This document shows positions 23,929-32,010 of a stretch of 64,000 bases of DNA, piece by piece (the first letter of the stretch is position 1; every line of letters starts with the position of its first letter). The position numbers and the translations under genes were made by a program. Source of the DNA: Pacificitalea sp040119125 (GTDB lineage Bacteria > Pseudomonadota > Alphaproteobacteria > Rhodobacterales > Rhodobacteraceae); assembly GCA_040119125.1 (NCBI GenBank), contig JBEDTR010000005.1, forward strand, positions 281,715-345,714, given 5' to 3'. The notes under the pieces were generated by a model, which saw only the letters and a program-made list of their open reading frames with translations, had not been told where the DNA came from and did no database searches.

Positions 23929-26346
23929 TCAACCGCGCAAGGCGCCGCCGGTGGCCTTGGCGACCTTGGCGATGACCTTCTGCGCGACGGCTTCGATTTC
24001 CTCTTCGGTCAGGGTGCGGTCCTGCGGCTGCAGGCGAACACTGATGGCGAGGCTCTTCTTGCCCGCGCCCATCTGGGCTGCGGCCTTCTCGCCGGTGAAT
24101 TCGTCAAACACGCGGACTTCCTCGATCAGCGCCTTGTCAGCCCCCTGCGCGGCGTTGACCAGCGTCAGCGCCTCCACATCCGTATCCACGACAAAGGCAA
24201 AGTCACGCTCGACCGGTTGCAGATCCTTCAGCACCAGCGCACTGCGCGCAGCCGATGCCGATTTCGGGAACGGCACCTCGGCGGGCCAGATGGTGAAGCC
24301 AACAGCCGGACCTTTCACGCCAATTTCGCGCAGAACCTTGGGATGGATTTCACCGAACACGGCGAGCACCTTCTTGGGGCCAAGACAGACCTTGCCCGAC
24401 CGGCCCGGATGCCACCAGTCGGAGGTGCCGCGCAGGATCTGTGCCTTGGCAGGCGCGCCAATGGCCGCCAGCGCGGCTTCGACGTCGGCCTTGGCGTCGA
24501 ACAGATCGACCGGACGCCGGGTGCCGTGCAGATCGCGCGGCGCGCTTGCGCCCACCAGCAGACCGGCGGCCATGACGCCCTGTTCACCCGGCGTGCCGCC
24601 GTGGAACACCGCGCCCAGCTCAAACAGCGCCTGATCGGCAAACCCACGCGCCTGATTGCGGGCGGCAGCCTGCAACAGACCAGGCAGCAGGTCAGGACGC
24701 AGGTGGCTCATCTCGGACGAGATCGGGTTTTCCAGCCGGGTTGCATCCGTGCCGCCGCCGAACAGCGCCGCTGCGGCCTGATCGATAAAGGAATAGGTGA
24801 TGCATTCATTATAGCCGAGCGCCGCGATGGTCCGGCGCAGCATCCGCTCGCGCTTCTGCGAGGGCGTCAGGATCGCGCCAGGCACGCCGGCCTGCACCCG
24901 CGCCATAGGCTTTCCCTCCAACCGGGTGAGCGAGGCGATGCGCGCGACTTCCTCGACGAGATCGGCCTCACCCATCACATCGGGGCGCCAGCTGGGCACC
25001 TGCGCCATGTCGCCATCCAGCACAAAGCCAAGCGCGGTCAGCGAGGCGCGCTGCGTGTCCGCCGGGATTTCCATGCCAACGAGGCTTTCGACCCGTGCGG
25101 TGTTCAGACGATAGGCGCGAGCATGATCCGGTTCCTGCCCTGCCTTGACCACTTCGGACGGCTCGCCACCGCAAAGATCGAGGATCATCTGCGTCGCGGC
25201 CTCCAACCCCGGCCCGGTCCATTGCGGGTCCACGCCCCGTTCAAACCGATAGCGCGCGTCGGAATTGATCTTTAGCGCGCGGCCCGTATGCGCGGTGCGC
25301 ACGGTCTCGAACCAAGCGGACTCAACAAAGACATCGGCGGTTTCATCGGTCACGCCAGTGGCCAGACCGCCCATCACGCCCGCAATGGATTGCACGCCGT
25401 TATCGTCGGAGATCACAGTGGCGCCGGCGGGCATGGCGTAGGTTTTCTCGTCCAGACCGGTCAGCTCTTCGCCGCCCTGCGCGGCATGGACCCGCAGATT
25501 GCCCGCGACCTTGGCCGCGTCGAACACATGCAACGGGCGGGCGCGATCATAGGCGAAGTAATTCGTGACATCGACCAGCGCGGAAATCGGGCGCAGGCCA
25601 ATGGCGCGCAGCCGACGCTGCAGCCATTCGGGCGACGGGCCGTTCTTTACGCCCCGGATCAGACGACCATAGAACACAGGTGCCGCCTCAGCCGCATCCG
25701 CATCGATGCTGACCCCGATGGGGCTGGGGAATTGGCCGGCCACGGCGGCGTCTTCGCGCGCGATCAAGGTGCCTAGCCCGCGTGCGGCCAGATCCCGCGC
25801 CACGCCCCGCACGGCCAGCGCATCGGGGCGGTTCGGGGTGATCGCGATCTCGATCACCGGGTCGTTAAGTTCGCGATAATCAATGAAGCGTGCGCCCAGC
25901 GGCGCGTCCTGCGGCAGATCGATGATGCCGTCATGGTCGTCCGACAGCATCAGTTCCCGCTCGGAACAGAGCATACCGTTGGATTCCACCCCCCGGATCA
26001 CGCCCGGTTTCAGATCGACCCCGGTGCCCGGCACATGGGTGCCCACGGGCGCGAACACACCGACCAGACCGGTGCGCGCATTCGGGGCACCGCAGACCAC
26101 TTGCACCTCTTGGGAGGCCGCATCAGGACCGTTGGGCCAAGTTTCCACACGGCACAGGCGCAAGCGGTCGGCATCGGGATGCTGTTCGGCTGAAATCACC
26201 CGGCAGATCCGGAATGCGCCGAGGCTCGCGGCGGGATCTTCGACCCCTTCGACTTCGAGCCCCAGATCGGTCAGCGTCTCGAGGATCTCATCGAGCGGCG
26301 CCTGAGTGTCCAGATGATCCTTCAGCCAGTCGAGGGTGAATTTCAT
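23929..26346 (-). CDS. pheT: Phenylalanine--tRNA ligase beta subunit
   Basis: The product is 805 aa, usual for bacterial PheT. The domain order is normal: an N-terminal helical segment (MKFTLDWLKDHLDTQAPL), a tRNA-binding OB domain (about 40-150, with VVCGAPNARTGLVGVFAPVG), B3/B4 editing domain, B5 domain, and a C-terminal anticodon-binding FDX-ACB domain. It forms an alpha2-beta2 enzyme with PheS. The start at 26346 matches the family; an upstream in-frame codon adds 17 unconserved residues. Unusually, pheS is not adjacent but separated by about 770 bp. Confidence 0.96.
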   Translation of the reverse strand: MKFTLDWLKDHLDTQAPLDEILETLTDLGLEVEGVEDPAASLGAFRICRVISAEQHPDADRLRLCRVETWPNGPDAASQEVQVVCGAPNARTGLVGVFAPVGTHVPGTGVDLKPGVIRGVESNGMLCSERELMLSDDHDGIIDLPQDAPLGARFIDYRELNDPVIEIAITPNRPDALAVRGVARDLAARGLGTLIAREDAAVAGQFPSPIGVSIDADAAEAAPVFYGRLIRGVKNGPSPEWLQRRLRAIGLRPISALVDVTNYFAYDRARPLHVFDAAKVAGNLRVHAAQGGEELTGLDEKTYAMPAGATVISDDNGVQSIAGVMGGLATGVTDETADVFVESAWFETVRTAHTGRALKINSDARYRFERGVDPQWTGPGLEAATQMILDLCGGEPSEVVKAGQEPDHARAYRLNTARVESLVGMEIPADTQRASLTALGFVLDGDMAQVPSWRPDVMGEADLVEEVARIASLTRLEGKPMARVQAGVPGAILTPSQKRERMLRRTIAALGYNECITYSFIDQAAAALFGGGTDATRLENPISSEMSHLRPDLLPGLLQAAARNQARGFADQALFELGAVFHGGTPGEQGVMAAGLLVGASAPRDLHGTRRPVDLFDAKADVEAALAAIGAPAKAQILRGTSDWWHPGRSGKVCLGPKKVLAVFGEIHPKVLREIGVKGPAVGFTIWPAEVPFPKSASAARSALVLKDLQPVERDFAFVVDTDVEALTLVNAAQGADKALIEEVRVFDEFTGEKAAAQMGAGKKSLAISVRLQPQDRTLTEEEIEAVAQKVIAKVAKATGGALRG

Positions 26347-26614
26347 CTCAGCGTCCTTTGGTTTTCCGGCCCCGTGCGCAGGGCTGCGTGTCTGCATTCA
26401 TGTCGGAGGCTCTCCTAGCCGATCACCGCGCCAAGGGGAAGGTGTGGCCACGCCCGTGTGTCACGAGGGTCGCGCAGACAGATGCAGCGCGGGCTGCAAT
26501 GTCGGAGGCAGCTCACAGCGGCGGGGATAAGACACGCCCGGAATGCGATTTCAGCAACATATCGCCGGTCGCGCTAAACGTGCAAATCGGCGCTGGCACA
26601 TCGCCGCAAAGGAC

Positions 26615-26626
26615 GCTACCGGTAGC
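26615..26626. promoter_or_regulatory. Palindrome GCTACCGGTAGC
   Basis: A perfect 12-bp palindrome with the central CCGG typical of LacI/GalR-family operators. It lies in the pheS-pheT gap, 140 bp upstream of the possible small secreted protein gene. The regulator and target are unknown. Confidence 0.3.
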
Positions 26627-26768
26627 TTACCGGAATGAGGCGATTTCATGTCCGGGCGCAAGGGCTGCCACATGTTTGCCCCTCTTGCCACAATTTTGCC
26701 ACATTTTCGTCCCAAGAATTACTTGGATTTGGTGGGGGCCGAATCTAGTGAGTTCGAGGTTTAACGGT

Positions 26769-27008
26769 ATGGCCCCTCATCCTAATCTGCCTACTTGGCT
26801 GACGCGTCCCGCAGTTTTCGGTGCTCTATTTGTGTTAGCGTTAGCCATAGCCAATGTCCCATCCGATCATAGCGGCAAGGCCGGCAGCTTTACCTGCGCC
26901 ACGCTGACGAATGATCCTGGGGTTAACACGATGCTCTGTCGCCTCTCTCCGGCCCGGATCTGGAGGACGCCGGTGGTAGAGCTGCTGCATTGGCCGGGTG
27001 CGCGGTAA
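26769..27008 (+). CDS. Possible small secreted or membrane protein
   Basis: A 79-aa frame begins MAPHPNLPTW and contains one hydrophobic segment, AVFGALFVLALAIANV, that could be a signal or anchor, followed by a short region with two Cys. A promoter-like TTGGAT-N17-TAGTGA precedes it, and an intrinsic terminator follows 45 bp later. Base composition is lower in GC than in flanking genes, and there is no clear Shine-Dalgarno. No family is recognised. It lies opposite in strand to pheS and pheT and separates them. Confidence 0.35.
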   Translation: MAPHPNLPTWLTRPAVFGALFVLALAIANVPSDHSGKAGSFTCATLTNDPGVNTMLCRLSPARIWRTPVVELLHWPGAR

Positions 27009-27051
27009 GGTAAGCTGCCCCCTACCCCGCGCCAACCCGCAGTCTTATCTT

Positions 27052-27089
27052 AAAAAAAAAGGCGGCTCGCATCTGCGGGCCGCCTTTTT
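27052..27089. terminator. Bidirectional terminator between small ORF and pheS
   Basis: A run of nine A residues, the stem GGCGGCTCGC with GCGGGCCGCC (10 bp with one wobble, loop ATCT) and five T residues. It can end plus-strand transcripts and, with the A run read as T, the pheS transcript. Confidence 0.88.
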
Positions 27090-27119
27090 GATGTCACAAG
27101 CCGCGTGTCAGACGGGCCC

Positions 27120-28181
27120 TCAGGCGACAAGCCCCGCATGCAAGGACGGCGCGTCGAGCGCGGCAAAGCCATAGTGGCGCAGCCAACGCAGATCGCTGTC
27201 GAAAAAGGCGCGCAGATCGGGAATGCCGTATTTCAGCATCGCAATCCGGTCGATCCCCATCCCAAAGGCAAAGCCCTGCCATTCGTCCGGGTCAATCCCG
27301 CCGGCGCGCAGCACATTGGGATGCACCATGCCGGAGCCCAGAACCTCCAGCCAGCCATCGCCTTCGCCAACCTTCAGCGTGCCGTCCTGCCACGAACATT
27401 GAATATCGACCTCAGCGGACGGTTCGGTGAAGGGGAAATGCGAGGCGCGGAAGCGGGTTTTGACCTTGGTGCCGAAATAGGCGGAGAAGAATTCCTCTAG
27501 CACCCATTTCAGGTTGGCCATGGAAATATCGCGGTCGATCGCCAGCCCTTCGACCTGATGGAACATCGGCGTATGGGTCTGGTCATAATCCGAGCGATAG
27601 ACGCGGCCCGGCGAAATCGTGCGGATCGGCGCGCCGAGTTTCTGCATCGAACGGATCTGCACGGGCGAGGTATGGGTGCGCAGCACATGGGGCTCATCGC
27701 CCTCACCGGCCATGTAGAAAGTGTCCATCTCCGCGCGGGCGGGATGGTGGCCGGGGATGTTGAGCGCGTCGAAGTTATACCATGCGGTTTCGACCTGCGG
27801 GCCTTCGGCCACGGCAAAGCCCATATCGGCAAGGATCGCGATGACTTCCTCGGTGACTTGGCTGACCGGGTGAATGGTGCCACGGCGCTGCGGGCGGCCC
27901 GGCAGGGTCACGTCGAGCCATTCCGATTTCAGCCGCTCATCAAGCGCCGCATCGGCCAGCGCGGCCTTCTTGCCGGCCAGCGCGCTGTTGATCTCATCCT
28001 TCAGGGCGTTCAGCGCGGGGCCTGCGGATTTACGCTCTTCGGGCGTCATCTTGCCCAGCTCGCGCATCTTCAGGCTGACCTCGCCTTTTTTGCCCACGGC
28101 CTGCACGCGCAGCGCCTCAAGCGTCGGCTCGTCGGAGGCTCCGGCGATCAGGTCGATGTATTTCTGTCTGAGGTCGTCCAT
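27120..28181 (-). CDS. pheS: Phenylalanine--tRNA ligase alpha subunit
   Basis: The product is 353 aa, typical length. An N-terminal coiled-coil arm (residues 1-85) is followed by the class II aminoacyl-tRNA synthetase core: HPVSQVTEEVIAILADMGF, FDALNIPGHHPARAEMDTFY, LRTHTSPVQIRSM (motif 2 region), and GFAFGMGIDRIAMLKYGI (motif 3). The start at 28181 is supported by the conserved MDDLRQKY. It follows rplT by about 160 bp on the same strand, after the rplT terminator. Confidence 0.96.
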   Translation of the reverse strand: MDDLRQKYIDLIAGASDEPTLEALRVQAVGKKGEVSLKMRELGKMTPEERKSAGPALNALKDEINSALAGKKAALADAALDERLKSEWLDVTLPGRPQRRGTIHPVSQVTEEVIAILADMGFAVAEGPQVETAWYNFDALNIPGHHPARAEMDTFYMAGEGDEPHVLRTHTSPVQIRSMQKLGAPIRTISPGRVYRSDYDQTHTPMFHQVEGLAIDRDISMANLKWVLEEFFSAYFGTKVKTRFRASHFPFTEPSAEVDIQCSWQDGTLKVGEGDGWLEVLGSGMVHPNVLRAGGIDPDEWQGFAFGMGIDRIAMLKYGIPDLRAFFDSDLRWLRHYGFAALDAPSLHAGLVA

Positions 28182-28290
28182 CGGAGCACTCCGCCTTCGT
28201 TCGGGCCGAGGGGGTATCACACCCCGCTCCGAAAGCAAGCGCGGATGGGGGATATGGGCGGCCCAGCAGCCCCCACCCCGCCTGCAAACG

Positions 28291-28319
28291 AAAAAGGCCG
28301 CCCCGGTAGGAGCGGCCTT
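28291..28319 (-). terminator. Intrinsic terminator of rpmI-rplT
   Basis: On the minus strand AAGGCCGCTCC and GGGGCGGCCTT pair (11 bp, one wobble) around TACC, followed by TTT. It lies 22 bp after the rplT stop. Confidence 0.85.
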
Positions 28320-28340
28320 AAAACTGGATCAGCTCGGCGC

Positions 28341-28706
28341 TTAGGCGGCCAGAGCGGATTTCACCTGATCAACGATCGAGCCGAATGCTTCGGGCTCGTT
28401 CACGGCCAGATCGGCCAGAACCTTACGGTCCACTTCGATACCGGCCAGCGCCAGACCGTTGATGAAACGCGAATAGGTCAGCGCTTCGTCATGGCTGCGC
28501 ACGGCTGCGTTGATCCGCTGGATCCACAGGGCGCGGAACTGACGCTTGCGGGCCTTACGGTCGCGCGTGGCGTACTGGTTCGCCTTATCGACGGCTTGGG
28601 TTGCGACGCGGAAGCTCGTGGAGCGGCGGCCATAATAGCCTTTCGCTGCCTTGATGACCTTCTTGTGACGGGCGTGGGTGACAACACCGCCTTTGACTCG
28701 TGCCAT
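28341..28706 (-). CDS. rplT: 50S ribosomal protein L20
   Basis: The product is 121 aa and full length: MARVKGGVVTHARHKKVIK, AKGYYGRRSTSFRVATQAV and the C-terminal globular part with INGLALAGIEVDRKVLADLA. L20 is needed early in 50S assembly. It follows rpmI by 12 bp. infC is not upstream, so the usual infC-led operon is split here. Confidence 0.97.
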   Translation of the reverse strand: MARVKGGVVTHARHKKVIKAAKGYYGRRSTSFRVATQAVDKANQYATRDRKARKRQFRALWIQRINAAVRSHDEALTYSRFINGLALAGIEVDRKVLADLAVNEPEAFGSIVDQVKSALAA

Positions 28707-28718
28707 GTTTCGACCTCC

Positions 28719-28919
28719 TTAGCGCGCGTAGGGCATGTATTTCTTGACGATGCCCTCATCGGGCTTCGACAAGAGGGTGGTGCCGCGGGCGTCGCGGATG
28801 AACTTAGTCGACCGCTTGATCATGCCGTGGCGCTTGCCGGCCTGACCGGCTTTCACACGGCCGGAGGCCGTCATCTTAAAGCGCTTTTTAGCGCTCGATT
28901 TCGTCTTCATCTTGGGCAT
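28719..28919 (-). CDS. rpmI: 50S ribosomal protein L35
   Basis: The product is 66 aa: MPKMKTKSSAKKRFKMTASG and the conserved HGMIKRSTKFIRDARG. AAGGAG precedes the ATG at 28919. It is co-transcribed with rplT from the promoter at 28995-29023, leaving a leader of about 70 nt in which ribosomal-protein autoregulation might act, though no structure was worked out. Confidence 0.96.
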   Translation of the reverse strand: MPKMKTKSSAKKRFKMTASGRVKAGQAGKRHGMIKRSTKFIRDARGTTLLSKPDEGIVKKYMPYAR

Positions 28920-28994
28920 TTGACACTCCTTCGTCTGGGGTCTTCGGAACGCAGCAAGGCATGCCTCTCGGCCCGCCACGTGGATCAGAGGCGC

Positions 28995-29023
28995 CGTATA
29001 GGCCGGTGCGGCCAGTATGGCAA
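28995..29023 (-). promoter_or_regulatory. Promoter of rpmI-rplT
   Basis: On the minus strand TTGCCA (29023-29018), a 17-bp spacer and TATACG (29000-28995) match a sigma-70 promoter, 75 bp before the rpmI start. Confidence 0.6.
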
Positions 29024-29074
29024 GGGGATTCGCCGCATATGGCGCGCGCACGGCACAGCCGCGAACAAATGGAC

Positions 29075-29299
29075 CTAATTCAGAATTCGCGCGACCACGC
29101 CAAAGAACACATCCGGCAATTCATCGAATGTATAGCCGTTCGGATTTTGCATGATCGCGAGAGAGATCAGCCCCGCCGAAATCATCACCATGATCGCGCC
29201 CACGCGCGGCGTGCGGCTTTCGGAATAGGCGCCCAGCAGTGAGGGAATCGCCAGAACGCCGACCACCATGCCAATCACCAAAATCAGATCAGGATCCAC
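29075..29299 (-). CDS. Small two-helix membrane protein
   Basis: The product is 74 aa from a GTG start (MDPDLILVIGMVVGVLAIPS). Two hydrophobic helices (about 5-22 and 34-50) are linked by a short charged loop, SESRTPRVG, and followed by a soluble tail. I recognise it as a conserved hypothetical next to pyk in Rhodobacterales. The function is unknown. It lies 80 bp downstream of pyk on the same strand, so it is probably part of the same transcript. Confidence 0.7.
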   Translation of the reverse strand: MDPDLILVIGMVVGVLAIPSLLGAYSESRTPRVGAIMVMISAGLISLAIMQNPNGYTFDELPDVFFGVVARILN

Positions 29300-29379
29300 C
29301 CTGCGCCTCCCTTATTGCCCGGCCTTTGCAGCCGCGCGGGCGGCCAGGGTCCGGCGGCTTGCCGCCGGACCGCATATGG

Positions 29380-30828
29380 TTACTCGGGGTCGGCGCTGTA
29401 AATCAAGCGTTCTTCACAAGGCGCAACCCTAAGGATATTGGTAGAACCGCGCACGTTGAACGGCACGCCGGCAATGACGACGATCTGATCCGTCTCGACC
29501 GCGAAGCCGCCAGACCGGGCGGCGCGCGCCGCCGAAATGACCGCATCCTTGAACCGATTGACCGAGCCGGTCACCGCGCAATTCGTGCCCCACGTGAGGC
29601 AAAGCTGACGCGCGGTTCTGATTTCCGACGTCAACGCGATGATCGGCACGCGCGGACGTTCGCGCGCGGCGAGCGACGCGGTGGTGCCCGATTGAGTGAA
29701 ACAGGCAATCGCCTTGATGTCCGTGGTTTCCGCAATCTCGCGCGCGGCGGACACAATGCCATCGGCGACGGTCTCACGTTTGCCATGCTGGCGGCTGGCC
29801 TCGATCACGTCCCGATAGGTCGGATCGCTTTCGACCTCGACCGCGACCTTATGCATGGTGGTCACAGCTTCGATCGGGTAGCTGCCTGCGGCGGACTCAG
29901 CCGAAAGCATGACCGCATCCGTGCCTTCGTAGATCGCAGCCGCCACGTCAGAGACTTCGGCGCGGGTCGGAACCGGGCTTTCGATCATCGATTCGAGCAT
30001 CTGCGTCGCGACGATCACCGGCTTGGCCGCAGCGCGCGCGCCCCGGATCAGGCGTTTCTGGATCGGCGGCACGTTCTGAACCGGCAATTCCACGCCCAGA
30101 TCGCCACGGGCCACCATGATCCCGTCCGACGCAGCAAGGATGCTGTCATAGGCGGTGACGGCGGCGGGTTTCTCGATCTTGGACAGGATCGCGGCGCGGC
30201 CACGGGTCAGCTTGCGCGCTTCCTCCACATCGGCGGCGCGCTGCACAAATGACAGCGCCAGCCAGTCGACACCCAGTTCGCAGACGAATTCCAGATCGGC
30301 GCGGTCCTTTTCGGACAGGGCGGCCAGCGGCAGCACCACATCGGGCACGTTCACGCCCTTGCGGTTGGAGATCTGACCACCGACCATGACTTCGCAATCG
30401 GCATGCTCGGGCGAGCAGTCGATGACTTTCAGGCGGATCTTGCCGTCATTGACCAGCAGGGTCGAGCCCGGCTCCAGCGCGGCAAAGATCTCGGGATGCG
30501 GCAGGCAGACGCGGTTGGCGTCGCCCTCGGTCGTGTCGAGATCAAAGCGGAATTTCGCGCCTTCGACCAGCTCCTCGCTGTCGCCGGAAAACACGCCGCA
30601 CCGCAGTTTCGGACCCTGAAGGTCGGCCAGAATACAGATGGGCCGGCCGGTTTCCTCCTCGATCCGGCGGATCGTCGCGTGACGGTCGCGGATTTCATCG
30701 TGGGAGCCGTGGCTCATGTTCAGCCGGAAAACGTCGGCCCCGGCCTCAAACAGGGCCCGGACCACCTCATAATCGGTGGAAGCGGGGCCGAGCGTGGCCA
30801 CGATCTTGACGTTACGCATCCGTCTCAT
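29380..30828 (-). CDS. pyk: Pyruvate kinase
   Basis: The product is 482 aa. It converts phosphoenolpyruvate and ADP to pyruvate and ATP, the last step of glycolysis. Motifs include KIVATLGPAS, VFRLNMSHGSHDEIRDRH, the catalytic ILSKIEKPAAVTAYDSIL, IMVARGDLGVELP, and TQMLESMIESPVPTRAEVSD. The C-terminal allosteric domain is present (ACFTQSGTTASLAA). A 10-bp palindrome resembling a LacI-family operator lies about 75 bp upstream. The start could also be the ATG three codons in (30819). Confidence 0.95.
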   Translation of the reverse strand: MRRMRNVKIVATLGPASTDYEVVRALFEAGADVFRLNMSHGSHDEIRDRHATIRRIEEETGRPICILADLQGPKLRCGVFSGDSEELVEGAKFRFDLDTTEGDANRVCLPHPEIFAALEPGSTLLVNDGKIRLKVIDCSPEHADCEVMVGGQISNRKGVNVPDVVLPLAALSEKDRADLEFVCELGVDWLALSFVQRAADVEEARKLTRGRAAILSKIEKPAAVTAYDSILAASDGIMVARGDLGVELPVQNVPPIQKRLIRGARAAAKPVIVATQMLESMIESPVPTRAEVSDVAAAIYEGTDAVMLSAESAAGSYPIEAVTTMHKVAVEVESDPTYRDVIEASRQHGKRETVADGIVSAAREIAETTDIKAIACFTQSGTTASLAARERPRVPIIALTSEIRTARQLCLTWGTNCAVTGSVNRFKDAVISAARAARSGGFAVETDQIVVIAGVPFNVRGSTNILRVAPCEERLIYSADPE

Positions 30829-30900
30829 CGGCTGTCCTTCTTTCGGTTGATGGGGCCGGGCAGGCTTTGCCTACGGCGGCGGTCTCCTCGTTACGGGATC

Positions 30901-30912
30901 GTTAGCGCTAAA
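30901..30912. promoter_or_regulatory. LacI-family operator-like palindrome upstream of pyk
   Basis: TTAGCGCTAA (30902-30911) is a perfect palindrome with the central GC of LacI-family operators. It lies 74 bp before the pyk start. In Rhodobacter the LacI-family regulator CceR controls central carbon genes; whether its motif matches this site is from memory and unverified. Confidence 0.45.
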
Positions 30913-31098
30913 GGCCACGGATTTCCAGCCCGATGGCGTCCATACGCCTGTTCTTTAGGCAGCAAGGGTGCGACAGCGTCCCCCGTGCGCATCCTGCCCT
31001 AACCGCAACATGTAACGATCTGGTTGCCTGCCCCTGCGATGATGGACTTTCCCCTGATGATCGGCGATCCCAAGGGACCGCAGAAAGGGAGACAGAAA

Positions 31099-31416
31099 AT
31101 GGCCGAACTGGACCCGCAAACCCAGCTTGAACTGGAAGCCGCCGCATTCCGCCGGTTGCAGCAGCATCTGATGCAGGATCGCAAGGATGTGCAAAACATC
31201 GACATGATGAACCTAGCCGGATTTTGCCGTAACTGCCTGAGCCGCTGGTATCAGGAAGCCGCGAATGCGCGGGGCATCGACATGGACAAGGCCGAGGGGC
31301 GCGAGGCGTTCTACGGCATGCCCTACGCGCAGTGGGTGGCGGAGCATCAGACCGATGCGAGCCCGGCGCAGCAGGCCGCGTTCAACGACACCCACGACAC
31401 CACCGCAAAGGACTAA
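31099..31416 (+). CDS. DUF1244 protein
   Basis: The product is 105 aa, matching DUF1244: FRRLQQHLMQDRKDVQNIDM, LAGFCRNCLSRWYQEAA with a Cys-x-x-Cys pair, and EAFYGMPYAQWVAEHQ. These small helical proteins are widespread in proteobacteria and have no assigned function. The ATG at 31099 is chosen because AAAGGGAGAC lies just before it; the frame is open to 31024. It is divergent from pyk and convergent with the RimJ-like gene. Confidence 0.88.
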   Translation: MAELDPQTQLELEAAAFRRLQQHLMQDRKDVQNIDMMNLAGFCRNCLSRWYQEAANARGIDMDKAEGREAFYGMPYAQWVAEHQTDASPAQQAAFNDTHDTTAKD

Positions 31417-31425
31417 TCAGTCCGC

Positions 31426-32010
31426 TTAGCCCACATCCGTGCGCCCGCGCCGGTCGCGGCGCAGGTTGGCGTAAAGCACATGATTGCGCCAGCGCCCGTC
31501 GATTTGCAGATAGGATTGGGCGACGCCCTCGTATTTGAAACCGCTGCCTTCCAGCACCCCGCGCGAGGCGGCGTTTTCGGGCAGGCAGGCGGCTTCGATC
31601 CGGCTGAGGTCCAGCGCGTCAAAGGCATGATGCGTCAGGCCGCGAATCGCTTCGGTCATGTAGCCGCGGCGGGCGAAGGGCGCGCCGATCCAATAGCCCA
31701 GCGTCCCGGTCATCGCGGGGCCACGGCGAATATTGTCTAGCGTGATTGCCCCGACCAGCACCTCATCCTCGGCGCGGATCAGAAAAAGCGGCAGCGCCGT
31801 GCCTTGGCTTAACGCGCGCTGAGACCAGTACACCCGATTGGTAAACGCCCGCCGGGTCAGATGATCGTCCGCCCATGCGGGCTCCCACGGTTGCAGGAAC
31901 CCGATGGAATCACGGCGCAGCGACGTCCATGCACGAAAATCGCCATGGGTCGGCGGGCGCAGCACCATGCGCTCGGTCACGATCCGCATTTTCCGCCGGC
32001 CGAGGCGCAT
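31426..32010 (-). CDS. RimJ/RimL-type GNAT N-acetyltransferase
   Basis: The product is 194 aa. ERMVLRPPTHGDFRAW, GTLGYWIGAPFARRGYMTEA (acetyl-CoA loop) and NAASRGVLEGSGFKYEG identify the RimJ subgroup, which acetylates N-terminal amines of ribosomal or other proteins; the target here is unknown. Its ATG shares one base with the stop of the M16 peptidase gene (TGATG), so translation is coupled. It is the last gene of the SURF1-thrC-M16 group. Confidence 0.88.
   Translation of the reverse strand: MRLGRRKMRIVTERMVLRPPTHGDFRAWTSLRRDSIGFLQPWEPAWADDHLTRRAFTNRVYWSQRALSQGTALPLFLIRAEDEVLVGAITLDNIRRGPAMTGTLGYWIGAPFARRGYMTEAIRGLTHHAFDALDLSRIEAACLPENAASRGVLEGSGFKYEGVAQSYLQIDGRWRNHVLYANLRRDRRGRTDVG

Noticed and set aside
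26358..26768. Upstream extension of the small ORF in the pheS-pheT gap
   Set aside because: The frame is open, but the residues are disordered, Cys/Arg-rich and cross the palindrome and promoter-like sites; only the part from 26769 looks plausible.
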